Source of the DNA: JAADHI01 sp964451325
GTDB taxonomy: Bacteria; Nitrospirota; Nitrospiria; SBBL01; JAADHI01
Direction of reading: 5' to 3'
DNA length: 64,000 bases
NCBI GenBank assembly: GCA_964451325.1
Contig: CAYVHO010000007.1
Coordinates: forward strand, 51,766-115,765
The notes below the pieces were generated by a model. It was not told the origin of the DNA. It did no database searches and saw only the letters and a list, made by a program, of their open reading frames with translations. Positions within the stretch are counted from its first letter, which is position 1. Each line of letters opens with the position of its first letter. Positions 33,305-41,032 of the stretch are shown here, one piece after another. The translations under genes were made by a program, and so were the position numbers.

Positions 33305-34128
33305 GAGAAAGAAGAACGCAGCGCATGCAGGAGTTGCGTAGAAAAGGGATCTACATTATTCCCAATCTCTTTACCACGGGAAATCTGTTCTGTGGTGTTT
33401 TTGCGATCATGTCGATTTTTCATGATCGGTATTTGATCGCCGCAACGGCCATTTTGATTGCTTCTATTTTTGATGTCCTGGATGGAAAACTGGCGCGTTT
33501 GACCAATACCACCAGCCGTTTTGGTGTGGAGTATGATTCGCTTTCTGATTTGGTCTCCTTCGGGATTGCGCCCGGTTTACTGGCCTACGCCTGGGCACTT
33601 CAGCCCTATGGTCGTTTGGGCTGGATGGGGCTTTTTCTCTACATTGTTTGTAGTGCGCTTCGGCTGGCCCGTTTTAATGTACAGGTTTCCAGTGTAGAGA
33701 GTACCGATTTTATCGGTCTCCCGACGCCTGCTGCGGCCATTCTTGTTGCAACGATGGTGATGTTTGACGGGAATGTTGTTGCACTTGGAGATGCTGTTCG
33801 TCCCGCCTTAACCCTTGGCCTGACCTATCTGATGGCCTTTCTTATGGTCAGCAATATCCGTTACCGTAGTTTTAAGGGGCTTGATTTAAGAGATCGAAAA
33901 CCTTTCAATGTTTTGGTGGGGATTATCCTTGCTTTTATGGTGCTTGTTACGATTCCTTGGATCATGCTCTTTACGCTTTCTGCGTTGTATGTCTTACTCG
34001 GAATCTTGGAAAGACCCTTTGTTGCCCTTTATCGGAAGCTTGACGAGCAGCCTGGCGGGCGCACAGGAGAAGCACCTGGAGATGATATTGAGGATATAGA
34101 AGACAAAGACGTCCTCCAAAAAAGCTAG
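33301..34128 (+). CDS. pssA: CDP-diacylglycerol-serine O-phosphatidyltransferase
   Basis: This membrane enzyme forms phosphatidylserine, the substrate of the decarboxylase encoded upstream. The CDP-alcohol phosphatidyltransferase motif D-G-x2-A-R-x8-G-x3-D-x3-D is present in DGKLARLTNTTSRFGVEYDSLSD (about residues 61-82), within several membrane helices. An acidic tail (DIEDIEDKDVLQ) follows. Its ATG overlaps the psd stop, indicating coupled translation. Confidence 0.93.
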   Translation: MRERRTQRMQELRRKGIYIIPNLFTTGNLFCGVFAIMSIFHDRYLIAATAILIASIFDVLDGKLARLTNTTSRFGVEYDSLSDLVSFGIAPGLLAYAWALQPYGRLGWMGLFLYIVCSALRLARFNVQVSSVESTDFIGLPTPAAAILVATMVMFDGNVVALGDAVRPALTLGLTYLMAFLMVSNIRYRSFKGLDLRDRKPFNVLVGIILAFMVLVTIPWIMLFTLSALYVLLGILERPFVALYRKLDEQPGGRTGEAPGDDIEDIEDKDVLQKS

Positions 34129-34182
34129 TCAATCTTTTAATCAATCCACTCAAAAAAAGCGGATATCAACGAGGGGTTTCCC

Positions 34183-35733
34183 ATGATGTCTCATAACATA
34201 AAAATATTTGATACCACTTTGCGTGATGGGGAGCAATCTCCGGGCGCAACCATGAATGTTGCCGAAAAAATATTGATTGCCCGCCAGCTTGCACGACTGG
34301 GGGTTGATATCATCGAAGCGGGTTTTGCATTTAGTTCTGAGGGCGATTTCGAAGCCATTAAAATCATCGCGCATGAAGTCGAAGGGCCGACCATTTGTAG
34401 TCTTGCACGGGCAAAACCTGCGGATGTGGATGTGGCCTGGAAGGCCCTGAAAGGGGCTGAAAATGTTCGTATCCATACCTTTATCTCCACCTCGGATATC
34501 CACCTGAAATACCAGTTTCGCCTCACGCGGGAAGAGGCGCTTATCCGTGCGGTTGAAGCGGTTTCACAGGCAAAAAACTATTTAGATGATGTTGAATTTT
34601 CACCCATGGATGCGACCCGTACGGATGAAACGTATCTCTGCGAAGTCCTGGAAGCCGTCATTGCGGTAGGTGCGACGACAGTGAACATTCCAGACACTGT
34701 GGGATATACGAGTCCTGAAGAATTTTTCAGACTTATCCAGGCGATTCGGAAACGGGTTCCTAATATCGATCAGGCCACTATTTCGGTGCATTGTCACGAT
34801 GACTTAGGGCTTGCGGTGGCCAACTCCCTGAGTGCGATTATGGCGGGAGCCGGACAGGTCGAGTGCGCGATCAATGGGATTGGAGAACGGGCAGGCAACA
34901 CTTCTTTAGAAGAGGTGGTGATGGCTTTACGTACACGTCGGGATTTTTATGGTGCTGATACCGATGTCGTCAGCGAAGAAATTACAAGGACGAGTCGATT
35001 GGTGAGTAAGATCACAGGCATGTCTGTCCAGCCGAATAAGGCCATTGTGGGTGCAAATGCTTTTTCGCATGAAGCGGGCATCCATCAGGATGGTTTGCTC
35101 AAAGAAAAAACGACTTACGAAATTATTTCTCCGGAATCAGTGGGCGCGGGGAAGACCAGCATCGTCCTTGGAAAACATTCGGGACGTCATGCCTTTAAGA
35201 CCCGCTTGGAAGAATTAGGCTATCGACCCAATGATGCCGATTTGAACAAGGCCTTTGAGCGTCTCAAACAATTGGCCGATCAAAAGAAAGAAATTTTTGA
35301 CGAGGATTTAGAAGCCCTGATCTCTGAAGAAATGGCACGCCCCGTCGAGCGTTATCGTCTGATCTCTTTGCACGCCGAAAGTGGTAGTCAGATCAAACCC
35401 ACTGCGACACTTGAGCTTTCAATTGATGACACGACATTCAAAAAAACAGGCCACGGAGATGGGGTTGTGGATGCCGCTTATCAAACCATCGCAGAAATGA
35501 CGGCCACAAAAAGCCATCTCTGCGCCTATATCGTAAAAGGCATTACAGGGGGAACCGATGCCATGGGTGAAGTCTCTGTGACCATTGAAGAGGCAGGACG
35601 CCGTATGACAGGTCACGGTGCGGACACCGATATCATCATCGCGTCTGTTCGGGCCTATTTAAACGCCTTGAATCAACTGGCTGCCGTGGAGACAAGAGTA
35701 CAAAGGGGTCAAACAAAAGTGGGTTTGGTTTAA
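34183..35733 (+). CDS. leuA: 2-isopropylmalate synthase
   Basis: The first enzyme of leucine synthesis condenses 2-oxoisovalerate with acetyl-CoA. The 516-residue protein has the catalytic start IFDTTLRDGEQSPGATMN, the metal-site HCHDDLGLAVANSLSAIMAGA, and the C-terminal regulatory domain (from about residue 390) ending MTGHGADTDIIIASVRAYLNALNQL. The length and domain order are those of the full-length, leucine-regulated type. It is followed by leuB. Confidence 0.96.
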   Translation: MMSHNIKIFDTTLRDGEQSPGATMNVAEKILIARQLARLGVDIIEAGFAFSSEGDFEAIKIIAHEVEGPTICSLARAKPADVDVAWKALKGAENVRIHTFISTSDIHLKYQFRLTREEALIRAVEAVSQAKNYLDDVEFSPMDATRTDETYLCEVLEAVIAVGATTVNIPDTVGYTSPEEFFRLIQAIRKRVPNIDQATISVHCHDDLGLAVANSLSAIMAGAGQVECAINGIGERAGNTSLEEVVMALRTRRDFYGADTDVVSEEITRTSRLVSKITGMSVQPNKAIVGANAFSHEAGIHQDGLLKEKTTYEIISPESVGAGKTSIVLGKHSGRHAFKTRLEELGYRPNDADLNKAFERLKQLADQKKEIFDEDLEALISEEMARPVERYRLISLHAESGSQIKPTATLELSIDDTTFKKTGHGDGVVDAAYQTIAEMTATKSHLCAYIVKGITGGTDAMGEVSVTIEEAGRRMTGHGADTDIIIASVRAYLNALNQLAAVETRVQRGQTKVGLV

Positions 35734-35750
35734 GGAATTAAGAGGAAAAT

Positions 35751-36854
35751 ATGACAAATAAGATGAAAATTGCCGTTTTGCCCGGAGATGGAATCGGCAG
35801 AGAAATTGTCCCACAGGCGCTTGCGGTACTCGAAGCCATCGGTGCGCGTTTTAATCATCCTTTTGAATGGGGTCACGGTATTGTGGGAGGGGACGCCATC
35901 GACCAATTTGGCATCCCTTTGCCGGAAGCCACACTGAAACTTGCGATGGATGCCGATGCCGTTTTGCTGGGTGCCGTAGGCGGCCCAAAATGGGAAGGAA
36001 TGGATTATACAATCCGTCCAGAGCGTGCCTTACTTGGCCTCCGTGCATCCTTAGGGCTTTTTGCAAATCTACGTCCGGCGACATTACATCCCATGCTGAC
36101 GGATGCCTCAACACTCAAAAAGGAAGTGATTGAAGGCATTGATCTGATGGTGGTGCGTGAGCTTACGGGTGGCATTTATTTTGGACAACCGCGTGGTGTT
36201 GAAAAAGTGGGCGATGAAGAAAGAGGCTACAATACCCTGGTGTACACCACTTCTGAAATTGAGCGTATTGCGCGTGTTGCTTTTGAGGTGGCGAGAAAAA
36301 GAAATAAACAGGTGTGTTCGGTGGACAAAGCCAATGTCTTGGAGTCCACGGAATTATGGCGAAAAGTTGTGATCAAGGTGCATGCCGATTATCCGGATGT
36401 TCAGCTTTCACACATGTATGTCGATAATTGCGCTATGCAACTCATTCGTAATCCGAAACAGTTTGATGTGATTGTAACCACCAATATGTTTGGCGATATT
36501 TTATCGGATGCTGCGGCCATGCTGACGGGTTCCATTGGCATGTTGCCCTCGGCAAGTTTGGGGTCTCAGGCTGTCGGAAGTCGTCCGAGTGCTTTAAAAG
36601 GCATGTATGAGCCGATTCACGGGAGTGCGCCGGACATTGCGGGTCAAGATAAGGCCAACCCGCTGGCAACCATTCTTTCGGCAGCGATGATGCTCAAATA
36701 TTCTTTTGTTTTAGAAAAAGAGGCCGAGCTGATTGAAACGGCCGTTTTCCGTGTACTGGAAGAAGGTTTCCGCACCCCCGATATTGTAGCCGAAGGCACA
36801 AAAATCATCGGCACGATAGAAATGGGAAAAAGGGTACTCGAATACTTAAAATAA
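35751..36854 (+). CDS. leuB: 3-isopropylmalate dehydrogenase
   Basis: The protein oxidises and decarboxylates 3-isopropylmalate with NAD. It shows KIAVLPGDGIGREIVPQAL at the start, the substrate motif ELTGGIYFGQPRG and the metal/NAD site NMFGDILSDAAAMLTGSIGMLPSASLG. The 367-residue length is normal. It lies 17 bases after leuA; leuC and leuD are not in the window. Confidence 0.96.
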   Translation: MTNKMKIAVLPGDGIGREIVPQALAVLEAIGARFNHPFEWGHGIVGGDAIDQFGIPLPEATLKLAMDADAVLLGAVGGPKWEGMDYTIRPERALLGLRASLGLFANLRPATLHPMLTDASTLKKEVIEGIDLMVVRELTGGIYFGQPRGVEKVGDEERGYNTLVYTTSEIERIARVAFEVARKRNKQVCSVDKANVLESTELWRKVVIKVHADYPDVQLSHMYVDNCAMQLIRNPKQFDVIVTTNMFGDILSDAAAMLTGSIGMLPSASLGSQAVGSRPSALKGMYEPIHGSAPDIAGQDKANPLATILSAAMMLKYSFVLEKEAELIETAVFRVLEEGFRTPDIVAEGTKIIGTIEMGKRVLEYLK

Positions 36855-36878
36855 TATCGTTCTAAGGAATTAAAAAAA

Positions 36879-37892
36879 ATGCTTCAAAAAAAAGATAACT
36901 ATCGCGTGGCGATCATCGGGGCCACGGGGGCCGTTGGCGAAGAGATGATGGCGATCTTGGCCTCACGAAAATTCCCCTTAGCATCACTTCAGCTTTTTGC
37001 TTCAGAGCGCTCTGAAGGCAAAGTCTATGATTTTTTGGATGAGGAACTCAGGGTTTCTGTGCTGGCCCAGGCCGACTTTTCGACAATCGATATTGTCTTA
37101 GGTGCAACGAGTGCGGATTTAGCCAGGATGTACACCCCCAAAGCCCTCAAGGCGGGCTGTGTGGTGATTGATAATTCGAGTGCGTTTCGCATGGAGCCTT
37201 TGGTGCCCTTGATTGTGCCAGAGGTGAATGGTGACTTGATTGCAACAAATCAAGGCATTATCGCCAATCCAAATTGTTCAACCGCGCAGTTGGTGGTGGC
37301 GCTTAAACCTTTGCATGATGCGGCCAAATTGCGTCGTGTGATCGTGACTACCTTTCAGTCGGTTTCGGGCACAGGCAAAAACGCCATTGAGGAGCTCATG
37401 CAACAAACCAAGGAAATCCTCTCTTTCAAAACTCCGAAGCGCAATGTGTACTCTGAGCAGATTGCTTTTAATTGCATTGTGGATTGGGAACGTGATCCAG
37501 AGACCGGAGACACGGAAGAAGAACTCAAAATTATGGCGGAAACCCGGAAAATTATGGGCGAAGCGCAATTGCCCGTGACGGCCACCACCGTGCGTGTGCC
37601 TGTTTTTCGTTCACATGGGCAATCGGTCAATATCGAAACAGAAAAAAAACTCTCTTTAAACGAAGCCCGCGCCCTGCTTTCAGAGGCACCGGGATTGACT
37701 GTATTGGATGATCCGGCCCGCAAGGTCTATCCCACCCCCCTGGATACAGCAGATCAGGACGATGTTTATGTGGGGCGTGTGAGAGAAGACCGATCCTGTG
37801 AAAATGGCCTTCATCTTTGGGTGGTTGCGGACAACCTGCGTAAAGGGGCCGCCTTGAATGCCATTCAAATTGCTGAGCGTTTGATTCGCTAG
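36879..37892 (+). CDS. asd: Aspartate-semialdehyde dehydrogenase
   Basis: The enzyme makes aspartate semialdehyde for lysine, threonine, methionine and diaminopimelate. The 337-residue protein has the NADP-binding IIGATGAVGEEMMAIL and the catalytic cysteine in IIANPNCSTAQLVVAL (about residues 127-142), plus the substrate-binding VRVPVFRSHGQSVNI. It ends the closely spaced ilv-psd-pss-leu series. This join to leuB is often seen in deltaproteobacteria. Confidence 0.96.
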   Translation: MLQKKDNYRVAIIGATGAVGEEMMAILASRKFPLASLQLFASERSEGKVYDFLDEELRVSVLAQADFSTIDIVLGATSADLARMYTPKALKAGCVVIDNSSAFRMEPLVPLIVPEVNGDLIATNQGIIANPNCSTAQLVVALKPLHDAAKLRRVIVTTFQSVSGTGKNAIEELMQQTKEILSFKTPKRNVYSEQIAFNCIVDWERDPETGDTEEELKIMAETRKIMGEAQLPVTATTVRVPVFRSHGQSVNIETEKKLSLNEARALLSEAPGLTVLDDPARKVYPTPLDTADQDDVYVGRVREDRSCENGLHLWVVADNLRKGAALNAIQIAERLIR

Positions 37893-37963
37893 GCTGTTTT
37901 CCCTTCCCCGTTTTTTTTATTTTTTCCCTCAGTTTTAAGAAAAACAATTTTTTTCTTCTCATG

Positions 37964-37989
37964 AAACTATGTAATGCATTACATAGTTT
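37964..37989. repeat. 26-base perfect palindrome downstream of asd
   Basis: AAACTATGTAATG is followed immediately by its exact reverse complement (37964-37976 and 37977-37989). A run of five T starts within the right arm. It could be an AT-rich terminator for asd or an operator for a dimeric repressor; its centre is about 130 bases upstream of the sigma-54 promoter of the pilus genes. Confidence 0.7.
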
Positions 37990-38104
37990 TTGAGCGATCT
38001 ATTGACTGAGAGCTCCCCTGATCTACATCCATCCCATTCTCTATTGTGTCCATAACACACTGTAATTACTTAGTAAATTTGCAATGATCTAATCTCAAAT
38101 TATT

Positions 38105-38120
38105 TGGCATGAAGGTTGCT
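38105..38120 (+). promoter_or_regulatory. Sigma-54 (-24/-12) promoter of the pilus cluster
   Basis: TGGCATGAAGGTTGCT matches TGGCAY-N5-TTGCW, with GG at 38106-38107 and GC at 38118-38119. Transcription would begin near 38131, 26 bases before the first pilin gene. Type IV pilin genes are commonly sigma-54 dependent through PilR-type activators. No such regulator gene is adjacent. Confidence 0.8.
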
Positions 38121-38156
38121 TTTCTCTAGGCCAGAATATGAGCTGAGGGTCATTAA

Positions 38157-38648
38157 ATGGAATTAAATCGCAGCGGATTTACCTTGTTAGAGATGGTCGT
38201 GGCATTGTCAATTTTGAGTATTCTTGTCGGCATTGCCGCTCCGAATATGCAGGTGTGGGCGCGGAATCAACGGCTAAGGGCGGATACCTTTCAGCTAAAA
38301 GGAGATATTCAAATTGCACGTATCACCGCAATTAATGAGAATGCTCCCATTGCGGTTCTATTTAATGCGCCGGGAGCGAATCAATACACCATTTTTATTG
38401 ATGATGGGCAGGGCGGTGGGACGGCCAGAGATATGATTCAAAATGGTAATGAGGCAACGGTCATAGAGAGGACGCTTGCGAAGGACATGCGTTTTGGTGC
38501 GATCAATGCTGCGGGGAACGGTTTTCTTTTTAACGGACGAGGTTTACGAAGCAGACCTCAAGTCAATCCAGCAAACTTATTTATAGGCGATGGCAAGAAA
38601 GAACGCCAAATTCTTGTTTCGATGATGGGAGATGTCGATGTCAAGTAG
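38157..38648 (+). CDS. Minor pseudopilin FimT/GspH type
   Basis: The 163-residue protein starts with a short leader and a prepilin peptidase site SGFTLLEMVVALSILSILVGIAAPNMQ (cleavage after Gly, N-terminal Phe, Glu at +5), followed by a GspH/FimT-like globular region (LRADTFQLKGDIQIARITAINENAPIAVLF). It is the first gene behind the sigma-54 promoter. Its 3' end overlaps the next pilin gene by 17 bases. Confidence 0.88.
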   Translation: MELNRSGFTLLEMVVALSILSILVGIAAPNMQVWARNQRLRADTFQLKGDIQIARITAINENAPIAVLFNAPGANQYTIFIDDGQGGGTARDMIQNGNEATVIERTLAKDMRFGAINAAGNGFLFNGRGLRSRPQVNPANLFIGDGKKERQILVSMMGDVDVK

Positions 38649-39102
38649 AGCGAGACTTAGGAAGAATGATGTGCGACAGGACTTGGGTTTCACCTTACTT
38701 GAAGTCTTAATCGCAGTTGCGATCCTCGGTTTTGTGGTACTGGCCTTTAGTTCTGCGGAAATAATGGCTGTTTCTAATTCGCGTACAGGTCGTCATGTTT
38801 CATCCAGTGCGGCGGCGGCAGAGGAAATTCTGGAGTTAATGCGTCGAAATAAAGCGAACGTGCTCAGCTATAACGGTTTCGACACTTCCAATCCTGCCAC
38901 GCGTCCGGCCACGCCAGGGACTGCACAGAATGATTATGATCAATGGTCAGCGACAGTCGCACGTGTTCCCGGTGCATGTGGGAGCCTTACGGTCACTCCA
39001 GGTATTCCCATTCCATCAACGAATAGTGCAACAGCCACAATTGTCTGGCCACCCTGTGGTGGTGCTGCTTCACGTCGCATCGTGGTATCGACTGTTTTTT
39101 AA
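38632..39102 (+). CDS. pilV: Minor pilin PilV
   Basis: The 156-residue protein has a prepilin signal LGFTLLEVLIAVAILGFVVLAFSSAEIMAVSNS after a 17-residue basic leader, matching PilV-type pilins, which prime pilus assembly together with PilW and PilX. A long overlap with the previous gene and the order fimT-pilV-pilW-pilX-pilY1 support the name. Confidence 0.86.
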   Translation: MSMSSRARLRKNDVRQDLGFTLLEVLIAVAILGFVVLAFSSAEIMAVSNSRTGRHVSSSAAAAEEILELMRRNKANVLSYNGFDTSNPATRPATPGTAQNDYDQWSATVARVPGACGSLTVTPGIPIPSTNSATATIVWPPCGGAASRRIVVSTVF

Positions 39103-39116
39103 ATAAGGAGGATTTG

Positions 39117-40022
39117 GTGAATCATAGAGGCTTTACGATGATAGAACTCATGATTGCAATGGGGGTGTCGAGCGTGGTTGTGCTTGCGGCTTATACTTTT
39201 TTTAGCAATTCGCTCAATTTTACGCTCCTTCAGAGTGCAAACAATGAGATGCAGCAGGAGATCCGAATTGCAAGTGATATCATGGCGCGCGAGATCCGCA
39301 ATGCGGGTTTTGGCATCATAAAGCCTCTTACAAAAACCCCACATCCTGCGGCGGGGGCTTTCCCGACCATTACGACCTCAGGGAACAACGCGAGCCCCGA
39401 TCCCGATGGGCTTGCTAACCAGCTCGATACCATTTCAATCAGTGGAGCCTATCGTATCGTGGGTACCCTGGATGTCCTTGGCGTTTCAAATGCACTTACG
39501 GTGAACATCGCCCCGCTTGCAGGAACAGATCCGACAAATCCATCCATTGTGGGTCGCGTAGTGACAATAGATGGATTTTATACAGATCTTGTTACGGATG
39601 TAGTTGCGCTAGGCGGGGGAATTTTTACTTTGACGTTCAATAATCCTTTGAATCGGGACTATGCGCAGGGAAATACGGTCTCTATTCTGGAGAGAATCAC
39701 CTATGTCGTCGCACCCAACGGCGGTGAATCTGCGCTTTGGCGGAGTGATGGTGTGAACAATGAGGTGATTGCTTCTGGCATCGAAGATCTTCAAATTGCT
39801 TACCTCTTAAATGACGGGACGATTGTTAATAATCCGGGGGGTGCGCTTTCTCCAGTACGGGGTGTGCGTCTGTCTCTTTCGGCACGTAGGGCTGACCCAA
39901 ATGATACGGCTAGAATTTCAAGTCGACCTGCCTTAGAAGATCATACTGCGGGTGCTGCGGCAGATCGTTTTCACCGAAGGAGCATGACACGCGTTGTTGA
40001 AATTAGAAATCTTGGGTTGTAA
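39117..40022 (+). CDS. pilW: Minor pilin PilW
   Basis: The protein begins VNHRGFTMIELMIAMGVSSVVVLAAYTFFSNSLNF, a prepilin signal with Glu at +5, then EIRIASDIMAREIRNAGFG, the PilW family hallmark. About 300 residues is the normal size. The GTG at 39117 is five bases from AAGGAGGA; a TTG at 39114 is the alternative start. Confidence 0.86.
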   Translation: MNHRGFTMIELMIAMGVSSVVVLAAYTFFSNSLNFTLLQSANNEMQQEIRIASDIMAREIRNAGFGIIKPLTKTPHPAAGAFPTITTSGNNASPDPDGLANQLDTISISGAYRIVGTLDVLGVSNALTVNIAPLAGTDPTNPSIVGRVVTIDGFYTDLVTDVVALGGGIFTLTFNNPLNRDYAQGNTVSILERITYVVAPNGGESALWRSDGVNNEVIASGIEDLQIAYLLNDGTIVNNPGGALSPVRGVRLSLSARRADPNDTARISSRPALEDHTAGAAADRFHRRSMTRVVEIRNLGL

Positions 40023-40072
40023 TTTTCAGGTCTTGAAGTGTTTCTTCGATCATCATTTTAAAGGATGAAAAT

Positions 40073-40672
40073 ATGATTCAGAATATTAAGAATGAAAAAG
40101 GGGTCGCCTTGATGATCGTCATGGTGATGATTGTGATGGTGACGGCGCTTGTCACACTGGTCTTGAGTCTGAGTGGCATGGAGCGAAAGATGGCCTCAAT
40201 CAATCAACGTACCATTGAAAGCTTTCAATCGGCTGGAGGAAATACTGAGACCTCGAACCAAGTCATTAGAGATATACTCGAGTTAAATGATATTCCGAAT
40301 ATAATAAAAAATTATCCGGCATCCGTGGTGCTTGATTCGGCAACGGGAGGGGGTGATCCAGGTCTTCCCGACCTTGTGGAGGAATTGCGCAATGGCGGGG
40401 GAGTATTAGCAAATGACTCGGTTTATGATGCGGTTCCAGACTTAATCATTACGGGATTCAACGGGAGTCAGACGATTCGGGTTGATATTGATAAAGAGAA
40501 GGGGCAAGTCATTTTACCCGGTTCAGAACTGCTCGATTTTGCGATTGCCCACCATAAAAAAACAGGGGGAACGGGCTGTTCTTCCGGAGCGCTCTACCGA
40601 ATTACCACGGTCTCTGAAGGAGGCAATAAAACAAATGCCAAGATTGGATCCGCTTATTATAGCTGTCAGTAA
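40073..40672 (+). CDS. pilX: Minor pilin PilX-like protein
   Basis: The 199-residue product starts NEKGVALMIVMVMIVMVTALVTLVLSLSGMERKMASINQRT, the Gly-Val-Ala-Leu processed N-terminus of PilX-type proteins, which lack the Glu at +5 found in other pilins. The C-terminus has two cysteines (GCSSGALY...YYSCQ) that may form a disulfide. The place between pilW and pilY1 supports the name. Confidence 0.82.
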   Translation: MIQNIKNEKGVALMIVMVMIVMVTALVTLVLSLSGMERKMASINQRTIESFQSAGGNTETSNQVIRDILELNDIPNIIKNYPASVVLDSATGGGDPGLPDLVEELRNGGGVLANDSVYDAVPDLIITGFNGSQTIRVDIDKEKGQVILPGSELLDFAIAHHKKTGGTGCSSGALYRITTVSEGGNKTNAKIGSAYYSCQ

Positions 40673-40682
40673 GGAGATAAAA

Positions 40683-41018
40683 ATGAAAAAAAATTGCTCA
40701 CAATGGTTTGCAGGTCTTTTGATCATGGGTCTTTTATTCGGGTCTCTATTCTCGTCCCCCGTCATTGCCCTCGAAGATGAAGAAGGTCGTTCTAATGATC
40801 CCCATTTGGTCACAGGACATGTGACTTCCCTTCAGCGTCATAAGGTTTTTGTTGACCAACAGGCCTATCATTTTTCTGTCGATGTCCGATTTTACGACGA
40901 AGAAGGGGGCATTGTTAAACAGGGCAGGAGACAATTGAAACGTAAGATGAAGGTCGATTTATCTCTTAAAGACGATGCCGTAGTCATCGTTACGATTTAC
41001 GGTCTATTGCCAAAATAA
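40683..41018 (+). CDS. Small exported protein between pilX and pilY1
   Basis: From the ATG at 40683, with GGAGA before it, the 111-residue protein has a signal peptide (WFAGLLIMGLLFGSLFSSPVIA) and a short beta-rich domain: DPHLVTGHVTSLQRHKVFVDQQAYHFSVDVRFYDEEGGI. A longer frame from 40482 overlaps pilX and is unlikely. It takes the position of PilY2-like proteins in other clusters but I see no clear sequence signature. Confidence 0.7.
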   Translation: MKKNCSQWFAGLLIMGLLFGSLFSSPVIALEDEEGRSNDPHLVTGHVTSLQRHKVFVDQQAYHFSVDVRFYDEEGGIVKQGRRQLKRKMKVDLSLKDDAVVIVTIYGLLPK

Positions 41019-41032
41019 GGAGGGAAATAGTT

